A stretch of DNA of 64,000 nt from Culturomica massiliensis (lineage in GTDB: Bacteria; Bacteroidota; Bacteroidia; Bacteroidales; Marinifilaceae), in assembly GCF_900091655.1 (NCBI RefSeq), contig NZ_LT594621.1:1798001-1862000 (forward strand), in the 5' to 3' direction. The notes under the pieces are model-generated. The model was not told where the DNA came from, searched no databases, and saw only the letters and a list, made by a program, of their open reading frames with translations. Each line of letters opens with the position of its first letter. Within the stretch, counting starts at the first letter, position 1. Shown here in pieces: positions 27,110 through 36,889 of the stretch. Both the position numbers and the translations under genes were made by a program.

Positions 27110-27345
27110 TATCGTTTTTTTAAGTTTACTTTTTTCTTTCCCTGCTTTCGGTCCTTAAAGACCTTCGCCGGATTTATTTTTCCGCACCACGAAAGTGATA
27201 ACGGCAACCGGACAAATCTGGCGACAGAAATACGCTTCTCCCCGAGAAGGAAGATTTCCGTCGGCCACCGCAGGCCGTGAGGATTTGCAAGGTGCAGCTG
27301 TTATCCGTTACTTTCGCGGAACAATAAGCCGGAAGGTCAGGACGG
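27110..27345 (-). repeat. Structured leader element D (family 1)
   Basis: Upstream of the DUF4313 gene. The outer stem pairs GAAAGTGATAACGG (27191-27204) with CCGTTACTTTC (27305-27315). The apical hairpin 27222-27263 reads CGACAGAAATACGCTTCTC / GAGAAGGAAGATTTCCGTCG. IS4351 copy 2 begins 38 bp beyond it. Confidence 0.75.
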
Positions 27346-27383
27346 ACTGCAAGGACAAAGATATAAAAGGATTGAAAGACAGA

Positions 27384-28538
27384 GCTGAATTCAACTTGCA
27401 AATGCAACAGAATTCTGATTAATAATTTGTTTAAATTTTTCGTTTGGCGTGAGGTATCCAAGTCTTTTACGAGGTCGATTATTGAGTTTATTTTCAATCC
27501 ACTTAATCTGTTTGTTGGTTACTTCACTAAAGTCCTTACCCTTTGGGATATACTGCCTGATAAGCCCGTTGGTGTTTTCATTGGCACCACGTTCCCATGA
27601 GTGGTATGGTTTGCAAAAATAGAATTTTATTTCCAATTTTTGCGCAATTTCCTCGTGCTTTGCAAACTCCTTTCCATTGTCAGCCGTAATTGTGTGTATT
27701 AAGTTTTTCACTTTCCGCAGTGCCCATACTGCAATCTTAGCTACCGGGATGGCTTCTTTTCCCGACAACTTGCGTATCCAGACCCTGCTTGTTGCTCTGT
27801 CGTTAATGGTAAGAATGGCACCTTTGTGGTTCTTACCAATAATTGTATCTATCTCTAAATCACCAAATCTCTCCTTCAGTTCCACTATCTCGGGACGCTC
27901 ATCAATATCCACCCTGCCTGGGATAAATCCTCGCCCTGCATTTTTAGAACCACGTTTGGCATACCTGCGACCTTGTCTGCGAAGATATTTGTGCAGTTTG
28001 CCACCCCGCCGCTTATCCTCCCAAATCCAGCGATATATCGTTTCGTGAGATACCATCGCAATTCCCTCCAAGCGGCTCCTGCCGACAATCTGCTCCGGGC
28101 TGAATCCTTTCTTCAACAGCTTTATTATCCGTTTTCTCATTGCCGGTGTAAGCACTTCCTTGCGATGTTTTTGCTGCTTGCGCCTGTCTGCTTTTCGCTG
28201 GGCAAGCTCCATGCTATAGCTACCACTTCGGGCGTCGCAATTGCGCTTTATCTCCCTGTAAACAGTGCTTTTATCTACTCCGATAGCTTCCGCTATTGCT
28301 TTTTTGCTCATCGGTATTTGCAACATCATAGAAATTGCATACCTTTGTTCCTCGGTTATATGTTTGCTCATCTGCAACTTTTTTTTCTTTGGACGGACAA
28401 TTAAAGCAAAGATAGCAAACTTTATCCATTCAGAGTGAGAGAAAGGGGGACATTGTCTCTCTTTCCTCTCTGAAAAATAAATGTTTTTATTGCTTATTAT
28501 CCGCACCCAAAAAGTTGCATTTATAAGTTGAACTCAAG
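27384..28538 (-). mobile_element. IS4351 (IS30 family), copy 2, next to ermF
   Basis: A second 1155-bp copy that appears identical to copy 1, with the same ends. Flanking triplets differ (AGA at 27381-27383, AAG at 28539-28541), so there is no target duplication. This is expected if the right flank came in together with ermF as part of a Tn4351-like unit. IS4351 is known to supply the promoter for the adjacent ermF. Confidence 0.93.
27391..28371 (-). CDS. IS4351 transposase, copy 2
   Basis: The same 326-residue IS30-family transposase as copy 1, with the same helix-turn-helix and DDE motifs. Apparently intact. Start chosen at MSKHITEEQRYAI. Confidence 0.92.
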   Translation of the reverse strand: MSKHITEEQRYAISMMLQIPMSKKAIAEAIGVDKSTVYREIKRNCDARSGSYSMELAQRKADRRKQQKHRKEVLTPAMRKRIIKLLKKGFSPEQIVGRSRLEGIAMVSHETIYRWIWEDKRRGGKLHKYLRRQGRRYAKRGSKNAGRGFIPGRVDIDERPEIVELKERFGDLEIDTIIGKNHKGAILTINDRATSRVWIRKLSGKEAIPVAKIAVWALRKVKNLIHTITADNGKEFAKHEEIAQKLEIKFYFCKPYHSWERGANENTNGLIRQYIPKGKDFSEVTNKQIKWIENKLNNRPRKRLGYLTPNEKFKQIINQNSVAFAS

Positions 28539-28564
28539 AAGTATTCACCTGTAAGAAGTTACTA

Positions 28565-29365
28565 ATGACAAAAAAGAAATTGCCCGTTCGTTTTACGGGT
28601 CAGCACTTTACTATTGATAAAGTGCTAATAAAAGATGCAATAAGACAAGCAAATATAAGTAATCAGGATACGGTTTTAGATATTGGGGCAGGCAAGGGGT
28701 TTCTTACTGTTCATTTATTAAAAATCGCCAACAATGTTGTTGCTATTGAAAACGACACAGCTTTGGTTGAACATTTACGAAAATTATTTTCTGATGCCCG
28801 AAATGTTCAAGTTGTCGGTTGTGATTTTAGGAATTTTGCAGTTCCGAAATTTCCTTTCAAAGTGGTGTCAAATATTCCTTATGGCATTACTTCCGATATT
28901 TTCAAAATCCTGATGTTTGAGAGTCTTGGAAATTTTCTGGGAGGTTCCATTGTCCTTCAATTAGAACCTACACAAAAGTTATTTTCGAGGAAGCTTTACA
29001 ATCCATATACCGTTTTCTATCATACTTTTTTTGATTTGAAACTTGTCTATGAGGTAGGTCCTGAAAGTTTCTTGCCACCGCCAACTGTCAAATCAGCCCT
29101 GTTAAACATTAAAAGAAAACACTTATTTTTTGATTTTAAGTTTAAAGCCAAATACTTAGCATTTATTTCCTGTCTGTTAGAGAAACCTGATTTATCTGTA
29201 AAAACAGCTTTAAAGTCGATTTTCAGGAAAAGTCAGGTCAGGTCAATTTCGGAAAAATTCGGTTTAAACCTTAATGCTCAAATTGTTTGTTTGTCTCCAA
29301 GTCAATGGTTAAACTGTTTTTTGGAAATGCTGGAAGTTGTCCCTGAAAAATTTCATCCTTCGTAG
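28565..29365 (+). CDS. ermF: ErmF 23S rRNA adenine-N6-methyltransferase
   Basis: A 266-residue Erm methyltransferase that dimethylates A2058 of 23S rRNA and confers macrolide-lincosamide-streptogramin B resistance. The SAM motif is LDIGAGKGFLT around residues 38-48 and the catalytic motif is SNIPYG near 103. Sequence from MTKKKLPVRF to the C-terminus matches ErmF of Tn4351/pBF4. It is 26 bp from the end of IS4351, whose outward promoter drives it in known Bacteroides elements. tetX, its usual Tn4351 neighbour, is absent. Confidence 0.97.
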   Translation: MTKKKLPVRFTGQHFTIDKVLIKDAIRQANISNQDTVLDIGAGKGFLTVHLLKIANNVVAIENDTALVEHLRKLFSDARNVQVVGCDFRNFAVPKFPFKVVSNIPYGITSDIFKILMFESLGNFLGGSIVLQLEPTQKLFSRKLYNPYTVFYHTFFDLKLVYEVGPESFLPPPTVKSALLNIKRKHLFFDFKFKAKYLAFISCLLEKPDLSVKTALKSIFRKSQVRSISEKFGLNLNAQIVCLSPSQWLNCFLEMLEVVPEKFHPS

Positions 29366-29426
29366 TTCAAAGTCGGGTGGTTGTCAAGATGATTTTTTTG
29401 GTTTGGTGTCGTCTTTTTTTAAGCTG

Positions 29427-29564
29427 CCGCATAACGGTTTGCAGCTATACGCAGGCAGGGATTTTTACCACTAAGCTACCTACGATGAACTGAACTTTAA
29501 ATTTACCACTTTCCTGTCTTACGAAGCACGAACCCCCTGCTTGCGTATAGGTGATGTTATGCGG
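29427..29564. repeat. attC-like imperfect palindrome downstream of ermF
   Basis: Two-part inverted repeat. CCGCATAAC (29427-29435) pairs with GTTATGCGG (29556-29564), and CTATACGCAGGCAGGG (29445-29460) pairs with CCCTGCTTGCGTATAG (29535-29550). Unequal unpaired spacers separate the parts, and a central loop of about 75 bp remains. The R-L-loop-L-R plan and the AAC..GTT edges resemble integron attC sites, although GTTATGC departs from GTTRRRY at one base. Confidence 0.6.
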
Positions 29565-29856
29565 TCGGCTTTCATTTTCTCTTCTTTCTCGTTAATTTGT
29601 CAAGCAAAGTTACTAAATTTGCAGTCAAGCAATTTCAATTTTTGAATTATGTATTTCAGCAGACCTTGGACTTCTATCTAAGTGATAGGCAGTCCTGAAT
29701 AAATTCCAATCAATCTTTTAGGGCAAGACAATCAGTCTATGCTTTGTGTGTGCTGTCATTTTTTTTGATGGCATTGCTTTGTCGTAGTTGCTCTGTCGGG
29801 TAATACTGTCTATTCACTTCTCTGTGATTTGAATTCAAGATATAAAGGGAGGCGAT

Positions 29857-30142
29857 AAAAAGGCTCTCAAGCCTATACATTCAAGAATATCATACAATTT
29901 CTAATCATAGATAATACCAATGGGAATTTGCGTCAGGAAATTGCCAAGTGTGATAAAGAAATTGATGAATTAAAAGTTAAGATGCAACAAATGCAGAAAT
30001 AGCACGGCAAACAGATACGCGATCTTCAAGAATACACAGTCAAGAACTTGAAGCCAAAGACAGGGATATTTCCCGGCTGAACTCCTTACTTGAAAAAGCG
30101 TATAAATGGTTTTCCATGTTCAAAGAACAGTTTGATAAATGA
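29857..30142 (+). pseudogene. C-terminal remnant of a MOBV (Pre/Mob-type) relaxase
   Basis: A broken coiled-coil reading frame: LRQEIAKCDKEIDELKVKM then KMQQMQK-stop-HGKQIRDLQ, followed after a frameshift by QELEAKDRDISRLNSLLEKAYKWF and SMFKEQFDK-stop. The closing segment (LLEKAYKWF.MFKE) is typical of the end of Bacteroides MOBV mobilisation proteins. It has at least one nonsense change and one frameshift and no N-terminal domain. Probably a relic of the mobilisable unit that carried ermF. The segment 29570-29856 before it shows no gene I can identify. Confidence 0.5.
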
Positions 30143-30274
30143 CGGCATAGTTTACTAAGATCGACAGAAGAGCAAAAAGACAGAGGCTTCAAATTGTAAT
30201 GTTAAATTAATCAAATCACGTAAAGAGGAGTAATCAAATATATTTTGATAGCTCCTTCCCATACTTTTTTTTAC

Positions 30275-30282
30275 TATATTTG
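30275..30282 (+). promoter_or_regulatory. Promoter -7 box of the aspartyl-protease-like gene
   Basis: TATATTTG, a consensus Bacteroides -7 box, 30 bp upstream of the ATG at 30312. Confidence 0.55.
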
Positions 30283-30311
30283 CTTTATATTTAATCTTTA
30301 ATATAATAAAT

Positions 30312-31598
30312 ATGAAAATTGCAAGTAGACTATCATTCATTTTTATTGCCATCTTGTTCGGATATAATTCTGTCTATTCACAAACACAGGCTGATGTGAA
30401 AATGGGGGAAATTCTGAACAGCGGAGATTTGTTCCAATTGAGAAATGAATATCCGAAATTAAGAGACTCTGTGAGTATAAAGATGCTTAATCTTATAGCA
30501 GATACACAGTTAGGTATTGGATTCAACAATTTGGATAATGCTGCTATTGCCCTTGATAGCCTATTGTTATATCATCAAGAAGAAATGGGGGCAGAAACCT
30601 CAATAGGAATGGCAGCTTTACAGGGTATGAATCTTTTAAATTTAGGAATGTACGAACAAGCCGGAAAAGTTGGAGAAGATTTGGTTAATGCACTTAAACA
30701 ATCTGTACCATTTGAATCTCTTTATAGTTTTGTGTTTATAGAAAAAGTAGGCAAAGCCCTTGCCAATGTACCAAAGCCTTATCTTGAACGTCCCAATCGA
30801 GATGTTACTGTGTTGATGAGTGTTGAAACCGTAGGTAGAGGCAAGCATATTTATATCCCCGTGGAAGTAAACGGCATAACAAAAAACTATATTTTCGACA
30901 CAGGCTGTTCTTTCGGCAATTTCGTTTCAGAGAAATATGCGAAAGAAGCAGGTTTGAAAATCGTGGCAGATTCTATTCCCGTATCAGGTATGGAGATTGG
31001 TTTTGTGAGACTCGCCACGGCAGATTCTATGAAAATCGGAGAACTGGTATATCATAATCCTGTTTTTATGGTTGCTCCTCCCGACAATGAAATAGATTCT
31101 GTATTTACATTTGACGGAGTGCTTGGTTATAACTTTATAAGGGACGCACGGGAAATAATCATAGACAATGAAGCTGGCAAGTATCTTTTTCCCCACAAAG
31201 TGTCAGACGGAGAGCCGAATATGTATCTGTCTTCAAACACACCACAGGTACGAATAAATTATGACGAGAAACCTTTTGATCTGATTTTTGATACCGGAAA
31301 CGTAAAGTCAGATTTGGGGAACAAATTCGCAGATATATTTCCTCATGCCATTGAGGGGCTTGCAGAACATACAACCTCACGTGGAGGCTTTGGTGGAATA
31401 TCTCAGACAACAGCAGTCACATTGCCTAAGTTCTGTTTTAAGGTAGCAGGTACTACGGTAACATTATATGATACGGAAGTCGTTAAGAAGACAGAATCCA
31501 GCAGCCAGCTATTTTCAGGTTCATTGGGAGCAGACTTCGTATTGTCATTCAAACGGCTTGTGATTAACTATCAGAATATGTTTATACGTGGAGAATAA
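30312..31598 (+). CDS. Exported two-lobe retropepsin-like aspartyl protease
   Basis: A 428-residue protein with a signal peptide (to about residue 24, SVYSQ), a helical repeat-like region to about residue 150, and two retropepsin-like lobes each with a full catalytic motif: FDTGCSFGNF near residue 197 and FDTGNVKSDLG near residue 323. Both aspartates are present, so activity is plausible. Substrate unknown. AT-rich, with its own promoter and terminator; not in an operon. Related in plan to the proteins at 11613 and 62181. Confidence 0.8.
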   Translation: MKIASRLSFIFIAILFGYNSVYSQTQADVKMGEILNSGDLFQLRNEYPKLRDSVSIKMLNLIADTQLGIGFNNLDNAAIALDSLLLYHQEEMGAETSIGMAALQGMNLLNLGMYEQAGKVGEDLVNALKQSVPFESLYSFVFIEKVGKALANVPKPYLERPNRDVTVLMSVETVGRGKHIYIPVEVNGITKNYIFDTGCSFGNFVSEKYAKEAGLKIVADSIPVSGMEIGFVRLATADSMKIGELVYHNPVFMVAPPDNEIDSVFTFDGVLGYNFIRDAREIIIDNEAGKYLFPHKVSDGEPNMYLSSNTPQVRINYDEKPFDLIFDTGNVKSDLGNKFADIFPHAIEGLAEHTTSRGGFGGISQTTAVTLPKFCFKVAGTTVTLYDTEVVKKTESSSQLFSGSLGADFVLSFKRLVINYQNMFIRGE

Positions 31599-31629
31599 TA
31601 TTAAAGCCATCATAATATTATTAATTAAG

Positions 31630-31672
31630 AAATAGGATATTATTGTCAAATATTTATCCTATTTTTCTTTTG
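31630..31672 (+). terminator. Terminator after the aspartyl-protease-like gene
   Basis: AATAGGAT / ATCCTATT inverted repeat followed by TTTCTTTTG. The rest of 31673-31840 holds no gene. Confidence 0.6.
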
Positions 31673-31841
31673 TTTCTCTCAATAAACACCCAGCTTTACA
31701 TTCTTGGGTGTAAAACAGGGTAATTTTCTTGCAATTTTCTGATTTTCAGTGCTTGTTACAGATAAAAAGGGAAAAGGAGGATAAAAAAGGCAGATGCCAG
31801 CCTATAAAAGTCAGACGGGCCCCGGCAGGTCGGAACACAGG

Positions 31842-31872
31842 AAAACCTGCCCGATCATCACGACCGGACAGG
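31842..31872 (-). terminator. Terminator of the methyltransferase-helicase gene
   Basis: Minus strand CCTGTCCG..CGGGCAGG hairpin followed by TTTT, 26 bp after the stop. Confidence 0.75.
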
Positions 31873-31898
31873 CAAAAGGTTAAATCAATGAATCACGG

Positions 31899-34800
31899 TC
31901 AGGCAGCCCTGACAGTATTTTCTTCTTCGGGAACTTCGGACTGCGGACGCTCGGCTTCCTTGAGTGCCTCGTCAATCCGCTGCTGCAATTCCTTACATCC
32001 CTGTTTCAACCGCTCCAGTTCTTCCGCCTTGCTCCACTTCCGGGCGGTGATTTCCTGCAAGGTCGGTATTTCGTGCTGCAGCATGGCTATCTGTTTCTGC
32101 TGCTTCTCTATCAAAGACGGCATCCTTTCAAGTGCGGCCTGCGGGTATCGTGCCGATTCGGCAAATCCCAACGGCAGGGCACCCGACACGCCACAGCGGT
32201 ATTTCAGTCCGCTTACGCCCTCTACAAAGAAAGCGTTACGGTCGAACGAGCCGGAAAGGGTGTACTCGCTGCGGACAAGCAGATTCAGCCCCATATAGCT
32301 GCCAATGGTACGGTAAGCCTCGCCCCTGTATGTCTTGGCTATGCGGTGCAGTTCACGGCCTGTCTCTTCCCGGGTAGCCTGCGGCAGATTGAGCAACAGC
32401 GTTTCCCTGTTGCCGCTATAGGATGCGATATACTCCATATCCTGCTCGACCTGCGCCACGATGCGCTCTGCCTTGCCGACAGCTTCCGTGTTGGCCGCAA
32501 TCTTACGCTCCGCACGGATGCGCTCTTTCTTGAATATGGCCTGTTCTTTCTCCAGCTGCATGATTTTGTTGTCGAGCTTGGCCTTGTTCAAAAGGTCGGT
32601 ATTTCCTGAAAGAATAGCCACGAACTCGGCAAAGTTCATTCCGCTGTCCTCGTCCATGCAGTCCTCGTCGATGCGGCGCACGGCAATAGTGCCGTTGTTT
32701 ATCTGGTTGATAAACATCTGCTTGTTCTTGAGCAGGTTGAACTTGTAGGCATCCAAAGTCTTCTCTGTTCCATAGATGATTATGTCCACCACGTTACCGC
32801 CCCAGAGTTTCACGGTGTTGCCCTTGCGTACCGCACGACCGTTGCGCTGCTCCATGTCGGCAGGTCTCCATGGTATCTCCAGATGATGCACCGCCACAGC
32901 CCGCTGCTGGGCGTTCACTCCTGTACCGAGCATGGATGTAGAGCCGAAGAGAACACGCACCCTGCCGCTGTTCATGTCTTCAAACAGCCGTTTTCTCGCT
33001 CTCTCCGTGGTAGCGCACTGGATAAACTGGATTTCGTCAGCCGGAATGCCGAGCCGTGCCAGTTTCTCCTTGATGTCGGTATAGATGTTCCACTCGTTCG
33101 GCTTGTAAGTGGAAAGGTCACTGAAGACAAACTGCGTACCCTTATTGGCCGCCGAGCGTACATAATAGTCATAGATGGTCCGGGCACAGATGGAAGCCTT
33201 GTTGTCCGCATCGTCGTGGAATTTGTTACCCAAAAGGCGCATGTCGAGAGCCATCTTGCGTGCCACATTGGTAGCGATGAGCATCTTTGCCTTGTCGAGG
33301 TTGTCCGGCTCGATCGTGTCAAGCCCGAGGTCTTCCCAGTTTCCACTACCTGCAAAGGAAACGAGACGTCCGATCATTTCTTCCTGCTCGATTGTCGGCG
33401 CATGAGAGAGGAAGCGGACATTTTTCTCCGGCACATCAAGATGTATCATGTCGGCTGTACGGTAGTCGGTGATTTCACGCATGAACATCGCCAGTTCCGG
33501 CACTTTGATATAAGTGCGGAAACGCTCCTTGCGCTTGATTGCCCCTGTCACGTTCAGCTCATAGTCGGCTGTCTTTTTGGTAAATATGGCCGCCCAGGCA
33601 TCGAAACAGCTAATCTGCTGACGCTTGAGTTCACGTGGGCGCAAATACTTGAACATCACATAAAGCTCTGTCAGCGCATTTACCACCACCGTACCGGACA
33701 AAAAAGTCGCCCCAAGGTCACGGCCTGTGCGGTGCTGGATGTCACGGATGGCAAACAGCAGGTTCATTGCCCTTTGCGAGCCTTTTGTATTGCCGATACC
33801 TGCCACCCTGTTGTGGCGTGTCTGGAACATTAGGTTCTTGAACATGTGGCATTCATCGACAAAGATGTGGTCTATACCCATTGAATGAAAGTCCACGGTA
33901 TCATCCTTGCGGTCGTCCAGTTTTTTACGAAGCTCGGACAGCTTCGCCTTCAAATTTTCCTGTCTCACTTCCAGCCCTTTCTGCATCTTGCGGCTACGGT
34001 AGCGCATGGTGGACTGTTCCAACACTTCAAGGCTTCGCTCCACATCGTAAAGCTCTTCTGTGAATATCTCTATCATGGTTTCCTCGGACTGCGGTATCTT
34101 GGAGAATTGCTCGTGCGTCAGGATGATGCAATCCCAGTTGTTGTTCTTGATTTTGGAAAATACCTCTCTGCGGTTGGCCGGTGTGAAATCTTCCTTGCCC
34201 GGGTACAGGACTTTTGCGTTCGGGTATGCCTTGCGGAACGTGTCGGCAATTTCGTGTACATTCGCTTTCAGGCCGATAATCAGAGGCTTCTGTACCAATC
34301 CCAGACGCTTCATTTCATAGGCCGAGACGCACATAATCATGGTTTTGCCTGTGCCTACTTCGTGCCAGCAGATACCGCCACCAAGTTGCTTAATCATCCA
34401 GATTGCGTCTTTCTGTGACGGGTAGAGTTCGTTGTACGGGAACTGCTCAAAGGAAAGCTGCGGAAAGGTCTGTGCCGAACCGTCATAGGCCGGACGGACA
34501 TAGCAGTTGAAACGCTCGTTGTATATGCGTACCAGTTCATCCCTGACTTCCAGAGGACGGGCATCGAGCCACTGGTTGAAATTGCTGCGGATTTCCTGTA
34601 TCTTGGTGGCCGCTTCCTGAATGGCTTCCTCGTCGGGCACACGTACCTTGTCGCCGTTGCGATACACTTCTTTGGTTATCTCCGGCACTGTGTCATGCAA
34701 GGCATGGACAAACAGGTCTTCACCGTTGAAATTGCGCACGGAATAGGTGTTGTATGCTGCCGGGGAGTAACCTTTCAGACGCACTACATAGGTATCGTTG

Positions 34801-36884
34801 ACATCAAAGTACATCACTTCGGCTTCCACCCCGAAAAGTTCTGCCGCAAAGTCGGCGTAAAGCTGCGGGTCAATCCAACGCTCGCCCATGTTTATATCCA
34901 GCTCTTCATAGGGAATTGTTTCGGGCGTTGCGTTCTCCAGTGCCTTGACGGATATTTCCGTCCATTGCTGCTGCCTCTCCGAAAGGTCGGGAATGCAGGA
35001 AACAAATTCCGTGCATTTAGCTATCACGTTGCCTGCAATGAACTTGCCTTTGTGTTCCCATTCATCCGTAACAGGATTGTAGAATATCTCGCCCTGCAAC
35101 GCTGCGATTACATCTTCATCAGACAGGCCGGTAGAGCGCATGATATAGTCCATTTCCACCTTGCCGTAGAAATTGAGGCTGCTTGCCAGCGCTTCCGACG
35201 GCTGTAAAATGCGGTCAGTCACAATCTTTGTGAAAGCTACAGGCTCACGCATAATGTCAGCCTTGACTATATCGCCGCCAAGCTGCATTTCGATAGTGAA
35301 CACCTCGACACCGAGGCTGTCAAGCATGATAAACTCCTTGTTGTCGTTCTCATGGAAAAATCCCCATTTGGCTACAAAGGCATCATACAGCGTGTTCAGC
35401 CGCTCACGTATGGCCGTCTGTTCGGTCTGCAGATCCCTTTCCCTGACAGAAAGCATGAAATACGCTTCACGGACAGGGAAATAGTCGGCTGCACGCTCCA
35501 TATTGACCTTTCCCTCGTCCACCGGAACGAAATCCACGGCCACATCGGCATAGTGGCTTGATTTGCGGAACACGACCGTACCAATCTGCCCCTCGAACAT
35601 TACCAATGTACCGCTTTTCATCCAGTCCTCGAGTTTTTCCGTGTAGGCTCTCCGTCCTCTGTTTACGGAGAGTGCGGTCGTCTCCTGCATCCCGAACAGC
35701 GACATCTGCACGGACGCTTCGCCCTGCTGTCCGAAAAGTATTTTGCGGAAATACCGGTCAAAGTCGTATTTGAGCAAAGCGGAAAGGTATTGTGCCATGG
35801 CCGCATCAGAGCCGAGCCACTGGTGTTTGCGTACATATTTGCCGTGCTGGTTCATCACAATACGGCTGTCGGTCGCCAGTACGGTCTTCGGCATGGAAAA
35901 CAGCCTGTTGGCATTTTCGGTCATCGTTCCGTTCATGTCGTACATTTCTTTGCCCACCTGCAAAAACATCTGTTCACGTGCGGAGAGTGCCGCCTTATTG
36001 GTATGCTTCTGGAATATGAGCAGGTCGCTGCCCACCTCGATACCGCTTGTCTGCATGAAAAGAGCGTCAGGCAAACGTACTGCGCTGATAAGGTCGGCAT
36101 GGTTCACCAGATACTCACGTACAAACTTATTTCCTGCCGTGTCGGCCACACCTCTTGAAGTGACAAAGGCAAGCAGACCGCCATCAGAAAGCAGTTCCAT
36201 AGCCTTGACAAAAAAATAGTTGTGAATGGTCTTTGTGGCCTGTTCGTAGATACCGCCCTTTTTCCACAGGTCGGCATCGAAGACACGGAAGTTGCCGAAA
36301 GGAATGTTTGACGCAATGACATCGAATTTCCGATGCTCCAGCTCCTGTGTGCCTATCGTTTCAAACCCTGCCGTTACGGCGGTTGCGTCCTCATGCAGCA
36401 GCGAAAGTACAAGTCCTGTAATGGTGTCTTTCTCAAAAGCATAGCTGCGTGTGCCGGGCATGGCTACAGGCAGGAAACCGCCGATGCCTGCGCTCGGTTC
36501 AAGAAAACTTTGCATCTGCAAGCCGTTGGCAGAAAATGTCTTGTGTATTTGTGCTGCCACTGCGTCAATCAGGAATTGCGGCGTATAGAACGCTGTCAAT
36601 ACAGATGACTTGATGCTTTCAACAAGCGAACGGCAAGCTGCCTCGTCACCCCCTGCAAGTGTCCTTAACGCATCCAGCAGACGGTTCAAAAGCCCGGCAA
36701 GCCCTTTGTCAAGCGGCTTGTCTGTACCCAAGTCCAGTACATCCTTGATACCGCCGAAACCTGAATACTGCGCCAATACCTGTTTTTCCTCTTGCGTGGC
36801 TGTCCTGCCCTGCGAGTGGATAGCTACTGCTGTCTCTATGGCCTTGATGTTGGCCGATAATGATGTCAATTTGTTGTAACCCAT
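31899..36884 (-). CDS. N6-DNA methyltransferase / SF2 helicase fusion (DarB-like)
   Basis: A 1661-residue giant. The N-terminal third is an adenine methyltransferase with SAM motif EPSAGIGGFL (about residues 128-137) and catalytic SNIPFG (about 196). The middle and C-terminal parts form an SF2/SNF2-like helicase: Walker A VGTGKTMIM near 846, motif II DECH in FVDECHMF near 1006, and motif VI QRNGRAVRKGN near 1340. A coiled-coil with many Arg/Glu follows before the C-terminus. Phage P1 DarB, an anti-restriction protein packaged with DNA, has the same domain order; I infer a similar protective role. It stands alone behind structured leader E and has its own terminator. Such genes are widespread in Bacteroidales conjugative elements. 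Confidence 0.85.
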   Translation of the reverse strand: MGYNKLTSLSANIKAIETAVAIHSQGRTATQEEKQVLAQYSGFGGIKDVLDLGTDKPLDKGLAGLLNRLLDALRTLAGGDEAACRSLVESIKSSVLTAFYTPQFLIDAVAAQIHKTFSANGLQMQSFLEPSAGIGGFLPVAMPGTRSYAFEKDTITGLVLSLLHEDATAVTAGFETIGTQELEHRKFDVIASNIPFGNFRVFDADLWKKGGIYEQATKTIHNYFFVKAMELLSDGGLLAFVTSRGVADTAGNKFVREYLVNHADLISAVRLPDALFMQTSGIEVGSDLLIFQKHTNKAALSAREQMFLQVGKEMYDMNGTMTENANRLFSMPKTVLATDSRIVMNQHGKYVRKHQWLGSDAAMAQYLSALLKYDFDRYFRKILFGQQGEASVQMSLFGMQETTALSVNRGRRAYTEKLEDWMKSGTLVMFEGQIGTVVFRKSSHYADVAVDFVPVDEGKVNMERAADYFPVREAYFMLSVRERDLQTEQTAIRERLNTLYDAFVAKWGFFHENDNKEFIMLDSLGVEVFTIEMQLGGDIVKADIMREPVAFTKIVTDRILQPSEALASSLNFYGKVEMDYIMRSTGLSDEDVIAALQGEIFYNPVTDEWEHKGKFIAGNVIAKCTEFVSCIPDLSERQQQWTEISVKALENATPETIPYEELDINMGERWIDPQLYADFAAELFGVEAEVMYFDVNDTYVVRLKGYSPAAYNTYSVRNFNGEDLFVHALHDTVPEITKEVYRNGDKVRVPDEEAIQEAATKIQEIRSNFNQWLDARPLEVRDELVRIYNERFNCYVRPAYDGSAQTFPQLSFEQFPYNELYPSQKDAIWMIKQLGGGICWHEVGTGKTMIMCVSAYEMKRLGLVQKPLIIGLKANVHEIADTFRKAYPNAKVLYPGKEDFTPANRREVFSKIKNNNWDCIILTHEQFSKIPQSEETMIEIFTEELYDVERSLEVLEQSTMRYRSRKMQKGLEVRQENLKAKLSELRKKLDDRKDDTVDFHSMGIDHIFVDECHMFKNLMFQTRHNRVAGIGNTKGSQRAMNLLFAIRDIQHRTGRDLGATFLSGTVVVNALTELYVMFKYLRPRELKRQQISCFDAWAAIFTKKTADYELNVTGAIKRKERFRTYIKVPELAMFMREITDYRTADMIHLDVPEKNVRFLSHAPTIEQEEMIGRLVSFAGSGNWEDLGLDTIEPDNLDKAKMLIATNVARKMALDMRLLGNKFHDDADNKASICARTIYDYYVRSAANKGTQFVFSDLSTYKPNEWNIYTDIKEKLARLGIPADEIQFIQCATTERARKRLFEDMNSGRVRVLFGSTSMLGTGVNAQQRAVAVHHLEIPWRPADMEQRNGRAVRKGNTVKLWGGNVVDIIIYGTEKTLDAYKFNLLKNKQMFINQINNGTIAVRRIDEDCMDEDSGMNFAEFVAILSGNTDLLNKAKLDNKIMQLEKEQAIFKKERIRAERKIAANTEAVGKAERIVAQVEQDMEYIASYSGNRETLLLNLPQATREETGRELHRIAKTYRGEAYRTIGSYMGLNLLVRSEYTLSGSFDRNAFFVEGVSGLKYRCGVSGALPLGFAESARYPQAALERMPSLIEKQQKQIAMLQHEIPTLQEITARKWSKAEELERLKQGCKELQQRIDEALKEAERPQSEVPEEENTVRAA

Positions 36885-36889
36885 GATTT

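Noticed and set aside
29366..30311. tetX or aadS next to ermF
   Set aside because: No reading frame or motif of either gene is present.
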